The notes under the pieces are model-generated. The model was not told where the DNA came from, did not search any database, and saw nothing but the letters and a program-made list of their open reading frames with translations. Positions 47,542 through 60,800 of a stretch of DNA of 64,000 bases are shown here, one piece after another. The translations under genes and the position numbers were made by a program. Numbering within the stretch: the stretch's first letter is position 1; each line of letters opens with the position of its first letter. The DNA is taken from NCBI GenBank assembly GCA_948470475.1, contig OX419338.1:822501-886500 (forward strand), given 5' to 3'. The stretch comes from Galaxea fascicularis. Its lineage: Eukaryota > Cnidaria > Anthozoa > Scleractinia > Euphylliidae.

Positions 47542-50461
47542 ATTGGATAAGGTTGACCTTAATAGAGGAATTATCTTGGCTGGGGTTTGCTTTATCCGCC
47601 TCATCGATCGCACTTTTTAACTTTGCAACCTGAAAATTGCAGTCTAAAAGTTTACCTTCTGTGATAGAATGGATGCGGACTGATTAGTTTAGAAAGTGTG
47701 ACTTGCTCAAATGAGCCTTCTTAAATTTTGGGTAGCATCGACAATACTGTGAAATGCGGGCTCAGCTGTGATTCAGATAAAATCTCGACTATCTCTTCTT
47801 TATATGAATGTGCCAAACCTTTCAAACAACGAATTAGATGATATGCTGCGATACGGACGTCACAGAAATTGGTCACAAGATCCCATTCCTTGACATAAGA
47901 TTATAAGCAAACCAACGGGAATAACTCAATATTGAGGCAAATAAAGGAAAAGAACATTTCATTTGAGGCGGGTAATGACAAAGGGGAATATCAATAAGTT
48001 GCGCAGCGAAATAGATGAAAATCTTAAACTGAGAGAACCCCAAGAATAATAGCGATAGTGAAATTGCATATACTCTTACTTCTGAGTAACATGTTTGAAC
48101 TTCCATAACACCTATATTCCCGAAAAGCATATCTCAAGCAAAGAATTTAAAGCTAGCCTAAAGAAACCTTGAATTATTAACGGATTCATTGAATGCTACC
48201 CTTGAAAATTGTATGGGTGTTTGTGGGGATCCCTTGGTTTTAGAACCGGAAAGACTTGATCTGTCAAAACGTGGTAAACATGATAACAATATGCTACAAT
48301 ACATTCAGTGCACTTGCTGATCTGTTAAGAGGATCGAACGCGTTTGTTAGATATCAACGAATTTGCAATTAGAGCCAGATTTTCTGTCCTTGACTAAGGA
48401 TGTTGATGATGTCGACCATGACTTGCTGCGGTTTTATCATCGACGGTTCAGATAAAGAAGGGCGTGTAACCATCATAAATGACAGTGAATATGGAGGTAA
48501 AGTTAAACGATTACCATGAGTGGAAATATCGTCTGGGTGGTTGAAACCATTTTGACTACACAGGGGTGGCTAATTGATATCGTACTTTTAATAACCATCC
48601 CTGCTGACTTCTGGTATCCGAGAACTAGATTTAATTCCTCAAATTCTTGTGAATGTCGATGATTGAAGCAACGATTGAACTAAGTTTTAGGAAAGGATTG
48701 ACCATTAACAACAGTTCAGAACAAATAAATACAGCACTTCCTCCGAAACTGAAGCTTCTGTGTTCTTCTTGGACAGTTTCGTTAAATTCATTCAACTTTG
48801 CGTAGAAACGTTGCAACGCATTTAAAGGTTTTCGCGTCCTTTTCATTTAGTCATGTGATCGACAAATGTCTCCTTTTTTCGGTTTTCTCTTTGTCTGCAT
48901 TTCTTCCTTCCTTTTTTTCTTTGTTCAGGTTCTCAATTATTGGTCGCAGTGTTTTTGATAAAACAACTATTCTACTGGGGCTTGCTGGATATGAAATGAT
49001 CATAACCTCAACTCCTTTATTTAATTATCATTTGATATCCGGTGCACCCATGTAAAATAATTGCTAAAGGACACCAAGAATCGTCTCTTTAAGGGCTCAT
49101 GTTTCTGAAAGATTCTCGTAAAATATGATGTTTGTGCATCTTGTGTATCTTTGAAGTGACTTGAAATAATTTCTACTGCCTTTGTCTTGAGACAATAGTT
49201 GTTGCTGTTTGAGAAGTGACCCCCGGCAAGGTATATGGGCACTCCTGTTGAATGCTATTTTCCTGAGTAAAGGTTGACTGATTTTTTTGTGCAGCATTTG
49301 CTCAGCAGCATCCTGCTTCTCTCTAGCATGAAAAGTCTCAACGAAGACAAAATCCATCCACGTGACTAACAATTGCGGAAAACATTGCAGAATTTTGATT
49401 AACGGAAAACATTACAGAACGTAGAATAACAAGACAAAAGATAAAAAGAAATGGCGAGGAGACCTAAATGAAACTACCAGGCTTATCAGCTTTCTCTGAT
49501 ATCTCAGTTACAAGAACTTACTGTGTAGTTACCTTCTTCTCCTTCCTGTTCACCTTCTTTATGCTTCGTGTTCTTGGACTGGATACAGTCTTTCTCTGAC
49601 ATTTTCGCTTTGGGCTGATGTCACAAGAGCTTGCAGTGCCTTATTTAATGTCCGTTTGTGCCATTCTGTTGCTGAATGATGTTTGAAGAGGAAAGGAAAA
49701 ACATGCTGTTTTTGGCATCTCATGGAGGCAATCTTTTGTTTTCTTCTCTTTGCTTCCTCTCAAAATCTTTGACTCTTTCATATGTTTTACTAGCGCATTT
49801 TCTTTGTTTTAATATGACCGATTGACTGTGAAGGTTTGACCCTTTTTAACTCTGAAAATGACTAACTCACTCGATCGATTCCTCAAACGTAAATATTTTG
49901 TGAATCCGCTGACTAGTGATTCCGCGTATTAGAATAAAATATTCCAACTCTACAGCAGATTGCTCCCTGGCTAATTGTACAATCAAAATTATCATCATGA
50001 AAACAGCCAAAGGCAAGAAAAAAGTATACTCCCCGTGGTATGTTTCCCTGTTGTTTTTACGCTCTCTCTCCCAAAGAGGAGAGGGCTGCGACGGAGACTA
50101 AATATCAGTCATAGAGGAGTAAAATTCTTGCCTATTATTGAAGTGGTGGTCACTTTGAATAAACATTCTGAATGAGCTCGGAACTTAGCTCTGAACCGCT
50201 TTCAGATACGCGATCAGCGCGCGACCGCATGTTCAAACACTTGAACTAGTATAGACTTTTTGTTCAGTTTTGACCCACAGTTTTACCGCCGACTCTAAAC
50301 TCATTAATCACGGACCGGAACACATATGGACACGCAAAGGTTTCTAGTGGTTTCCCGAAAGACTTCCGATTTGGAGATATTTTCCCCATTCAATTTCTTT
50401 GAGATACTGGGACGGGATGGGAAGGTTATTATAGAATTTCTCTGCATACTGTTGTAATAAC
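47542..50461. other. Unassigned DNA upstream of the RND-PKS gene
   Basis: Short open frames only, none recognised. The stretch may hold regulatory sequence of the RND-PKS gene, but I cannot point to a site. Confidence 0.45.
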
Positions 50462-50560
50462 CCCCGACCAGTTAGCTTGGTTGATAAGGCAAAACTACCG
50501 TACGGGAGGTCACAGGTTGAAACCCCAGTAGAACCAATACTCGGGGTCCTTAAATAACAA
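50462..50560 (+). mobile_element. Old SINE fragment
   Basis: CCGACCAGTTAGCTTGGTTG, GTACGGGAGGTCACAGGTTGA and ACCAATACTCGGGGTCCTTA match the tRNA-derived SINE at 6703 with many substitutions. It lies about 265 bp upstream of the RND-PKS start codon. Confidence 0.75.
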
Positions 50561-50824
50561 TTACTTTAGCAATTCCCATTTTCGTGCCATGAAAACATTC
50601 TTAAGAAAATCACTGACTGCACAAGGGACCGAAGCTACAACTCCCGTGTGTAGTTAAATGGTAAAATTATAAATATGCTAAGATATGCAATTTGTTTCTT
50701 GCAGTTAATGGCTTAATTCTACAATAATTTAAACAGTAGGAAATAAATTTAGTGCCGGTGTTTTTATGCTTAGGCCTTTCCAGTTGCACGCTTCTCGTAA
50801 AATCATCACCTTCGTTGTTCGACT

Positions 50825-53800
50825 ATGGCACCAGGACGACAAGCGATTTCTTACAGCATCCTCACTGCCTACGAGAAAGCATTTGAAAAACTTGGTTTCT
50901 CATTAGCTCGCAAGTCAGGTGTTGTGTTGTTGTCATGGGTATTATTGCTGTTTGCCTGCTGTCTGGGGTTTATTCGCCTTAATGTTAAGCAACCCTCGTC
51001 TAACGATTTCACTGTGGCGGCTAGTCAGTCGAGGCTTGATTTTCACGACGCAGCGCAGTTCTTCTCAATATTCGAGGCACGTCAGGAGCAGATTGTCATG
51101 ACCCCAAAACATAGTAAGGACATCCTAAGTGAAGATTGTTTAAAGGATGTGCGTTTTGTACACCAGACCATCGTGAACATAAGTGGTTACGAGAAATTGT
51201 GTTTCAAACAACCATCTAGAAGAAACAACGTTGAAAGCCCGGCCATAGAGGACTGTGTCATCATGAGTCCTTTGGAATTAGCTGGTACTAACTTTGAACA
51301 TTTGAGTAACTTAACTTCCATTCTGGCTCGTGAATGGACAAATTCTACGAGGGTACTCTCTACTGGTCAATCATTCCATTCGTCTTTTAAGCAGATGCTG
51401 AGTGGTTTCAAAGTAGAAAATGGAACACACTCACATGCAAGAGCTGATGCTATAGGAGTCATTTACTTTATGAGAAAAGCAAGCAGTGAAGAAGATCAGG
51501 AAATTCTTGACTTTGAAAGATCTTTCGAGAGTTCAGCCTTATCAATACAACACCATTTGAAATGTGCATCGCTTGCCTTTAAAACCGGGAAAGCGTCTGA
51601 TGATATTTTAAAAAGCATCCTGCAACCACAAATGAGACCACTTTATTTGTCAGCACTGATCATCGTATTTCTTGCGTTTATTTCCGTCTACCTTTCTTCC
51701 CCTAATGTCAGCCTCTTTGCAACATTCCTTCTGATTCTCTTCTCAGTCCTTTTGCCATTAATATGTACTGTAAGTATTGTTTCCATGGTAAACATATCTT
51801 TCTTTCCAACTATCCTGTTCATTCCCTTCCTGCTAATTGGAAAGGTGACTTCAGATGTAGTCATTTATTTACAAAAGTGGGAACAACACAACGAGGTACC
51901 ATCTCTTGAACATCGAGTCAGTACCTGTGTTGTAAGGGCAGGAATTCCCCTAACACTGACGGCAATTTGTGGAGGGGCAGTTGCAGGGATGGCGATCAGA
52001 TCATCATTTACAGTCATTTCTCAGTTTTTTTTGGGAGCCCTTGTTACATATGTTATTGTTTCAGTTGTATCTTTCACAACGGCTGAGACCTTGTTATTGC
52101 ATTTTGAGAGGCAGGCCATAAGAACAAGGAACACGGTTTGGACAAAACTCTTTATCACACGGTCGTCATTCTACAACCTTGGAGATATGACAGGATTCTG
52201 TGGAAGGATAACGAGGATGCTACTGTCAGTTGTTGGTAAAGTGTTATCATTCTTCCTGGTGGCCTGCATTATCACCGCGTCTGTGTTGTTCATTTTAGAA
52301 CCTGGTGAGAGAATGAGTACCACTGTAAGCCTTTATCACCAAAACGACAATTTTAACCGGTTCATTGAAGCACAGAAAAAGTTCTTTGGAAGCGAAACTG
52401 ATGTCAGTATTGTTTTCTCGCATGGGGCTGACTACTCAAAACCGGCCGTTCAAAATCGAATGATCAATATTTGTAAATCACTGCAAAAGGCAGCACGTAA
52501 TCAAAGAGTATCAGATTGTTGGATGGTAGAGCTGTTAAAGTGGGCAAAACACCAAAACATACGCTGCTCCAATTTGGAATTCTACCAATGTTTGAACACT
52601 TTTCTCAACCAAATTAAAAGTTCCCATTTTCGGCAAGACTTACGGTTCAAAGATTATCATCCTCCATATCAAATTCTGGCTTCTCGTATTCACGTCAAGA
52701 TGCCACGACAACACCGCCTCAAAGAAGATAGAAGATCACTTGAGATACTAAGAGATGCGTTGCCCAACCAGTCTCTGCTAAAAGCTGTACTAGTTTCTGA
52801 AACCTTTTTTGAGCTAGATGACCTCTTCGTGTTGAAAAATGAAACATTTTTTGTTCTACTGATTACTACTGTTGTAGTCTTTGTACTGACTTTGTTTTCA
52901 TGCACAAGTGTCTGGTTCAGTACTTGCATAACAGGGTCATTCATCTTACTTTTGTTGGAGGCCGCAGCAATTCTAAAGGCATCGGGGGTTCTCGTAAATC
53001 ATATCACTTTCATAACCCTGCTTTTCACAATTATCATGGCCCTCAATTTTAGTCTTCAAGTCGTCTACTTAGATATATTTTCAAGAACGCCAAGCACAGA
53101 ACAACGCATGGTAGAAGGTCTTTACTCTGCTGGGTGGTCTGTGTTTACTTCAGCATTACTGGAGGCATCTGGATCCGTATCATTGGGTTTTATTTTTCCT
53201 AGGCTACAAGATATTTTCTTTCGACTCATCCCTACGGTTTTTGCCCTGGGGTGTATCCACGCTCTAGTGATTCTCCCTCCAATAATCACATTGTTTGTCA
53301 AAAGTCTGAAGAGTTTGAGGAATGAATTGAATGCACCCGACACTGAAACGGAGAGTATACTGCTGGAGGTACAACATGGCGAAAGACAACAGGGCACACC
53401 TAAGCACCCTGGTATATCCATTATTGGCATTAGTTGTAGGTTCCCTGGAGCAAGCAGTAAGGACATGTTTTGGGATTTACTTGAGCAAGGGAAGAGTTCA
53501 TTCAGCGCTTTCCCTCAAAACAGAGCAGACCAGAATAAGATGTTCTTTCAGCTCTATCATCCTAAGCGCTTCGTTAGTGGTCGTCATTGCGCCATCACCG
53601 GCTCTTACATGGAAGACATTAAACATTTTGACAACAAGTTCTTTGGTATTTCAAATCAAGAGGCTCGTGAAATGGACCCTCAACAACGAATTCTTTTAGA
53701 AGTTGTGTATGAGGCCATTGAAGATGCCGGAATGCGGCTCGAAGACCTGCAGGAGTGCAAAACTGGGGTTTTCGTTGGTGTCATGAATTTGGAGTTTGGT

Positions 53801-56443
53801 GCACTGTTGACAGAATCTTCGAATTACAGGAACATCGACCAGTTTTGCTCTACTGGGGTGACAGCGTCTATTCTCGCCAACAGATTATCCTTCTGCTTTA
53901 ACCTAACAGGCCCAAGCATTTCTGTTGATACCGCGTGCTCTTCATCCTTGACTGCGCTGAAAATTGCATGCGACAGTCTACACAACGACGATTGTGACAT
54001 AGCCATTGTTTGTGCACCTAACATTATTCTTGACCATGCCATGCAGATGGTAACCAGTATGGCTGGTCTTCTTGCACCGGATGGACGCTGCAAGAGCTTT
54101 GATGCTTCTGGGGATGGCTATGGAAGAGGAGAGGGCTTTGCAGCCATTTTACTAAAACTCTCGCACGCAGCTTTGAGTGACAAAGATGACGTATATTGCG
54201 AGATAATTGCCTGTGGTATGAACAACGATGGGCAAAATGCCATACCCATAACAGCACCGTGTGCAAAAACACAAGCCAAACTCTCTAGAAGCGTTCTGGA
54301 GCAATCAGGAGTAACTGCAGGGGATGTAGATTACTTTGAAGCGCATGGCACTGGTACGGCCATTGGAGACGTTGTGGAAGTTACGTCAATTGCAGACACC
54401 TACACAAAAGCAGCTACAAACTCCACCCGAAAGCTAAGGATTGGCTCTGTGAAGTCAAACCTCAATCACACTGAATCTACTTCGGGCCTCGCTGGTATTA
54501 TTAAGGTTGCTCTCATGATTAAAAAGAAGAGATTTGTCCCAACGGTTAACGTGAATGTGATAAACCCCAAACTGAAGTTGGAGGAGAGGGGAATGGTTTT
54601 GCAGCAAACGTCCGAGCCTTGGATCCAGGAAAATGGAAAACTCCGAACTGGAGCAGTAAATTCGTTTGGTTATGGTGGGTCTAATGTACATGTTATACTT
54701 CGGGAAGTTGCACCATCAAAACAAAGTTTGGAGCAAGAAAGAGCACAGCATCTTAATAGTGTTCTGACTATTTCCGCTCGCTCTCAAGATGCTCTTAAGC
54801 GGATGGCTAGAAATTATTCCAAATGGCTGAAAGATAACATACGGGATATGGATGCAACTCGTGTGGAAGACTTATGCTATTCTTTGAACCAACGTCGTAG
54901 TCAATTCCCACATCGTCTCGCCGTTTCTTTCAGTTCCATTTCTAAGGCATCCAGCTCCCTGGGAGACTACGCAGATGACTCCATGGGTTGGGAAAAGGAA
55001 GCTTGCTATGGAGAGGCGACGTCTTCTGACCCAAAGATAGTGTTCATGTTTGGTGGACAGGGCTCACAGTGGTATGCCATGGGAAGACAACTCATCACAT
55101 ATGAGCCTGTTTTTAAAGAAGCCATTTTGACCGTCAGCAATATAGTGCAAGATTTAGGAGAATCCTGGTCAGTTATAGATGAGCTTATGGCCTCAGAGGA
55201 AAAGTCAAAGATATCAGAAAACTCCATCGCTCAACCAGCCACGTTTGCTGTACAGTATGCAACTGCACAATTACTGATGTCTTGGAAAATACACCCGTCT
55301 GCTGTTATTGGTCATAGTCTGGGTGAGTTTGCAGCTGCCTGTGTTGCTGGGATCATAACCCTCAAGGAAGCGGTTCAGCTGGTGTTGATTCGCTCTACTC
55401 TACAGAATCATTGTCCGAGTAATGGTGGAATGGCCGCCCTGGGCATGTCAGTAGAACAGACCAAGACGTTGCTGTTGGATCTTAAATTGACTCCAACACT
55501 TGATATTGCTGCAGTTAATGATGCAAATAGTGTAACAGTTTCTGGTAATTCCCAGTCAGTTGAAGCCCTAGGTCAACATTTAGCCATTCACTCAAGAAAT
55601 ACTTTCTGGCGTGTTCTTGGAACAAAACGCGCATTTCACAGCTCACACATGGAGATAATTAAGAAGCCTTTTCAAGAAGCGATGAAGAAAGTCAGTTTGA
55701 AACCTCAGCTGTCCAAGATTCCAATGTACTCTACCGTCAAAGGTGAAGTCGTTCCTGGTCAGCAGTTCAACTGCAGTTATTGGTGGCAGAACATTCGCTG
55801 CCCGGTCCAGTTCCAGACAGCGCTGAAAAATCTGTTGCAAGACGGATACAAACAAATCATTGAGATCAGCAGTCAACCGATCTTAGGTAATTATGTCAAG
55901 CAGATTGCCACGCAAGAAAAACTTCAAGACCAAGCAATGCCAGTTATTTTGCCAACTCTTCCGCGAAAGAAAGTGCCTGTCAGTGAACAGCACAAGTCTT
56001 TTCTCTTGACCACAATATGCAAGTTGTACACTCTCGGATTTCCCATAGACTGGGTCTGTGTGCAGAGAAGTCCATCCGCCAAGTTTGTCCGCTCACTTAA
56101 CTACCCTTGGTTGAAAAAAAGTTTTTGGTTTAGGGAGCATCTGCCTGAAAAAATCATCTCTCCTCTCAATGCTGAGAAGAGCGCGAAGATGAAACATCCA
56201 TTTTTGGGAAAAGTAAAGATGACTGACCTATATTCAGGTTTGCACTGCTGGGAGACTGAGATTGACCTCTATCGCTTTCCATATCTGAAGGATCATGCTC
56301 TTATACAAGGAGGAAGTGTGTTGCCAGGAGCTGTCTATCTGGAAATGGCCTTTGCCATGGCGAAGGATCAATTTACAAAGGTTTCTGGGTTGGAACTAAC
56401 TGATGTGAAGCTCTTGAGTCTTCTGACTCTACCGGACACACAG
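50825..56443 (+). CDS. Exon 1 of RND-PKS fusion: whole RND module, KS, AT, N-terminal DH
   Basis: This exon has 1873 codons without a stop and ends at CAG|GTATGT. The first ~830 residues show about 12 hydrophobic segments (near 32-51, 273-291, 294-317, 321-341, 373-391, 399-421, 472-490, 673-693, 696-715, 725-747, 769-790, 800-825), with large extracellular/luminal loops after TM1 and TM7, as in Patched-domain proteins. KS begins at IIGISCRFPG (866) and has DTACSSS with Cys1038, EAHGTGT with His1174 and KSNLNH with His1215, at canonical spacing. AT has FGGQGSQ (1409-1415), GHSLGEF with Ser1498 and RAFHSSH with His1605; the AFH form of that motif is usual for malonyl-selective ATs. DH starts near 1791 and has YLKDHALIQGG with His1824. 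The exon is unusually long and has no intron in the transporter part. Confidence 0.93.
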
Positions 56444-57708
56444 GTATGTAAAGACCAAAGATTGAAATTACAGTGACATTTCAGTTGTTATTTATACCTA
56501 TGCGGTACCAGACAGTACTGATGCTGTCATGACCATTTGAGATCTGGAAAGTGTTTTTAAAGCCACACGGAAAACAGTCTCCTTGTTATTGCTGTTGTCA
56601 GTATTATATTCAATATTATAATATTATATTAGAATAAATAACTTAATTTTTGCTGAGTTCCTTTTCAAAACCTTTTTGCCTTTAGTCCAGATCATTTTGG
56701 CGGATGTTTATTCAATTGTATTTTCCTGATTAATCTTATGCTTTGGTTGACAAGGTTCGATCATTGCGGCTTCGCCTGTTGAGGACTGACAGTGTTAACA
56801 AAGCCCATTTTTACGTTACAAGTGTACTGGATGACCTGTCAGAGGTGAAACTCGCCATTGGAATTGTCTTGGTAGATCTGTCAACACAAGGAGTAAATCA
56901 GTTTAAGAAACAAGGTATCTGTTTTAAATTTTAAAGGAAAGTATTGCTCTTTCGTAAAGTGCTTGTTACCATCTGTAATTTATGTGACTGGAATGTTAGT
57001 TGGAACAGAAATCTTCGTTGGCTCTTAACCTGTGAGCTAAAATTGTCTGCAAAAGATTCGTTCTTTCCATATTTAATTTTTAATGATTTTGAACTGTATT
57101 ATCTAAGGTCACTTAGATTTACTGGGATCCTGCTACTGCCATAAATAAAGGATTTGATGTACGGTGGAAATTTTCTTATCTATATGAAGGATAACTCGTA
57201 AATGCCGAGACAGCGCTAAAATCAACGAGAAGATGTTTGCTTAGAAATCGTGAATACTGCTGTAGAAGGTCAAAACACTATATCCGGATCCCAGCCTAAA
57301 GAACTAAAAGAAAAAGAGCAAATTTGACTCATAACAAGATGGAATTCTAGCAGTCACGATTTCTACTAATTTTGACTCCTCTTGACTTGCAAGTTGGTTT
57401 CACAAGTTAGCTGGAATGTTAAAAATATTATTTCGTTCCTCTCATGATTGCAACATGGAATTCTTTCCATTTTTCTGCACTAAATTAAATGCTTTCAACA
57501 ACAACAACAACAACAACAACAATCTTTTATCTGTACAATGATATAAACTCCGTTTCTTGTCTTGTGGTACCTCATAATACATCATGGTTAAAGAACGGTT
57601 GCAGAATGCTGATCAGCTTCGTCTATTTGATATTTTTACAGAAATGACGTGACTCAGAACAAATTTCGCAGAATTCAAATGTATCTTACAGAATAAGACC
57701 GGTCAGTG

Positions 57709-57763
<55 letters not shown>

Positions 57764-57780
57764 GTCAGTCAGTCAGTCAG

Positions 57781-57812
<32 letters not shown>

Positions 57813-60800
57813 CCAATCCAATGACAATATTTGTCACTTGATTGATTGATTGGCTGATTTTTACCTATTTCGTTGCACCTTTAGTTTCCAATGAGGTTGG
57901 CCCAGCAGTTAATGAACTACTGACAAACATGACGAAGGTATCACTAGAAAGGTTCAAGGAAACAACAGAGAAGTGTGGGTTCAACTATGGACCTATGTTC
58001 TCCATAATCAGGGAGATCTGGACATCTGACCATGAGGGACTTTGCTTAGTGGACATCAGTGAGTCACCAACCATTGTTGAAGAAGCTGGGTATTACGTGA
58101 TCCATCCCTCCGTATTGGATGCATGCCTTCAATCCTGCTGCATCCTTCTGGAAAAGTCTTTAACGGACGACAAGTCCTATGTGCCGGTTGGTTTCAAAAG
58201 CATCACCTTGAATGGTGAGCCATCAACCAACCGTTTGTACTGCCACGTCGTTGCAGATGTGACTGAGTTTGGAAGATATGACATCACCCTCATGAGTCCA
58301 TCCGGCAAAGTTTTGCTCACAATGAATGACTTCCGTGTTGTAGAATTAACAAGTTCACCTCGTCAACTTACTTTCAATGAACTTGCCTATGAAGTCCAAT
58401 GGATCGAAGAAGAGTTGCAGGAGCAAAATACAAACACCCCTAATTTCACTTGCATAGTGCTCAAAGAATCGTCCTATTTCTCCGACGACTTAGTCATGAA
58501 ACTTGAAGCCGCTGATTGCAACATCATCTTCATTGATCCACCAAGTGCAGGATGTCTCGGCACCCAAACAGAAGAAGCAATACGGTCATTGTTTGCAGGA
58601 ATACAACTACCCAATTCATCCAACCTGAGGATTGTAAACTTGTGGCCAACTGAAACATCGCTATTCGCAGACAACGTTGCGGGAATTGAACAAGCACAGC
58701 ACCTTGCATTCCGTAGTTCGGTCGTCTTGCTAAAGTTGCTCATAGAGAAAGAGTTGAATGATGCTTGTTTGTTCCTCATCACCGAACGTACGCAGCTACT
58801 GAAAGCATGCAGGAAGTCTCCTGGGAATAGATCTATTCCATGGGGTTCGACAGTCTGGGGACTTCGACGAACAGCAGACCTTGAGGGTACTGCTTGCATG
58901 ATTACAGCTGTTGACCTGTCCAATAAAGAAGATCAATGTGAAGTCGAGTTCTTGGTTGCCGAGGTTCTTAGTGATAGCCATGGAGAAGAGGTGGCCTTTC
59001 GAGATGGTAAACGCTTCGTTAATCGCCTTATCAGATCAGGAAGCAGACAAGAGAAAGTAACAGTAATTACCGACAGAAATGACATGAAAAAGAAGAGACC
59101 CCTGTACGTGTCAACTCTACCTTCATCGCAAATGCTGTGTCTGCGCGAGCTAAGCTTTTCAAAGCCATTACACTCTGAAATCACAATTGACGTGTTCTCG
59201 TTCTGGACACCCTTAACCTCGTTATCTTCCTTAACTCAACCAAACGCATGTGTTTTCATCACTGGCAGAGTGACTGATCCACCAGAAACGCTCGAGCACA
59301 TTTTAAAGATGGGGGATGAAGTGTGTGGTTTTATTTCATCTGGGCGTGTTGGAAGTTCTGTTACCATGGAAGTCAGTAACGCTTTTGCAAAACCAGTTGG
59401 TCTCACATGGAAACAGGCCACACACATACCCGCTTGCCTCTCCCTAGCTTGTTATGCGCTTCAAAGAGCTTCATCAGGTGAAGAAAATCAGACGTATCTG
59501 ATCCATGAAGCCAACCGTGGCCCTGGTCCTGCGGCAGTTCTGCTTGCAAAGACATTGGGCCATCAAGTATTTTGCACAATTTCCAACACCTGCAAAATGT
59601 CTACAAAACAAATGCTACTAGAAATGGGAGCAGAATGGGTGATACAGCATACTTCGTCTGGTTTAAAACATTACCAGAACGAGCAGTTTGATGCTGTCAT
59701 ATTTTTCTCTCCTCCTTCTCCAAATGCTTTCCAGAAGAGTCGCCGAAGCCTCAGAAAAGGAGGGAGAGTTATCATATTGAGTTCTGAGTTTAATGGTGAC
59801 ATAGTAGTTCCTGCAAACTGGGATGTCAAATATGAGAGAGAGAACATATCAGAATTACTTCGGCGTCCCCACCTATATGAGAAGCTAAGTTTACAAGGTT
59901 TGGAATTGTTAGAGAGCAAAGGGGTGCTTAAACAGCTTCTAGGAATGCAAATGGAGTGTGAGGAATTGGCAAAGTCAATCAAAGAGACAAATGAGTCTGT
60001 TGAAAACGTGTCATCTCCAAATCATGAGTTGGAAAAATACTCAGACATTTCATGTCTTGTACAGTCACTTGCAACAGTTACAGATGAAAGCCACCTTGAG
60101 GGTATCCCACTGCTGCCTGTTGGTTTAGACGAATGTGGCCTGAAGGAAAACAGAACCTATTTGGTAGTCGGTGGTTTCGGAGGACTTGGGTTTGAAGTGG
60201 TTTGCTGGATGGCAGAGAATGGGGCAAAGACCATCGGAATTCTAAGCCGCTCAAAACCGTCAGATGACAAAAGTCAAGAGATACGGCGGATTGAGAGGAG
60301 GACTGGCGCTAAACTGTATACATTTCAGGTAGTCCACTTATGTTCCTAACGCAACCATGCTGTTACACCTTTTTTTTTCCTCTGTTGCCTGGTGGATAAG
60401 AGTTCAGTGAGACCAATAACATTCCAGTCGTTTAAGTCATTGCAGTTCAGGGGTGAAACATTAACATTTCCATGTTTGAAGACCTCAAAACTTTCTTAGC
60501 TACATTTCAATGCCGTTACTGAACTTTTGTCGGTTCACAGGATCCCAGGATTTAAATCTGATCGACTAAACCTCAAGACTCTTAAGACTCATACTTAAAA
60601 CATTTTATTCTTTTAAGGTTGACATATCCAGCCAGGACCAAATGTTGAACTTCAGAGATCAGCTTCAATCTCTTCCCAGTGTGGCTGGAATTGTACACTC
60701 TGCCATGGTTCTTAGAGACGAATTGCTCAAAGATCTGACATTTGAAAGCTTTAATGTGGTCATGGGGCCAAAGATCAAAGGTGCGATCGACTGTTATAAT

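Larger units (their letters stand above)
56915..57884 (+). other. Intron 2 of RND-PKS gene, with microsatellites
   Basis: This is a 970-bp GT-AG intron in phase 1. It contains an AAC trinucleotide run near 57496-57522 and a large CAAT/CAGT array at 57710-57815 that ends about 70 bp before the acceptor. Confidence 0.75.

Noticed and set aside
52690..52944. Minus-strand ORFs within the RND-PKS exons
   Set aside because: Shadows of the strong plus-strand coding frame; no family resemblance.
56743..56934. Separate small gene at 56743
   Set aside because: It is the DH exon 56755-56914 read through into intron on both sides.
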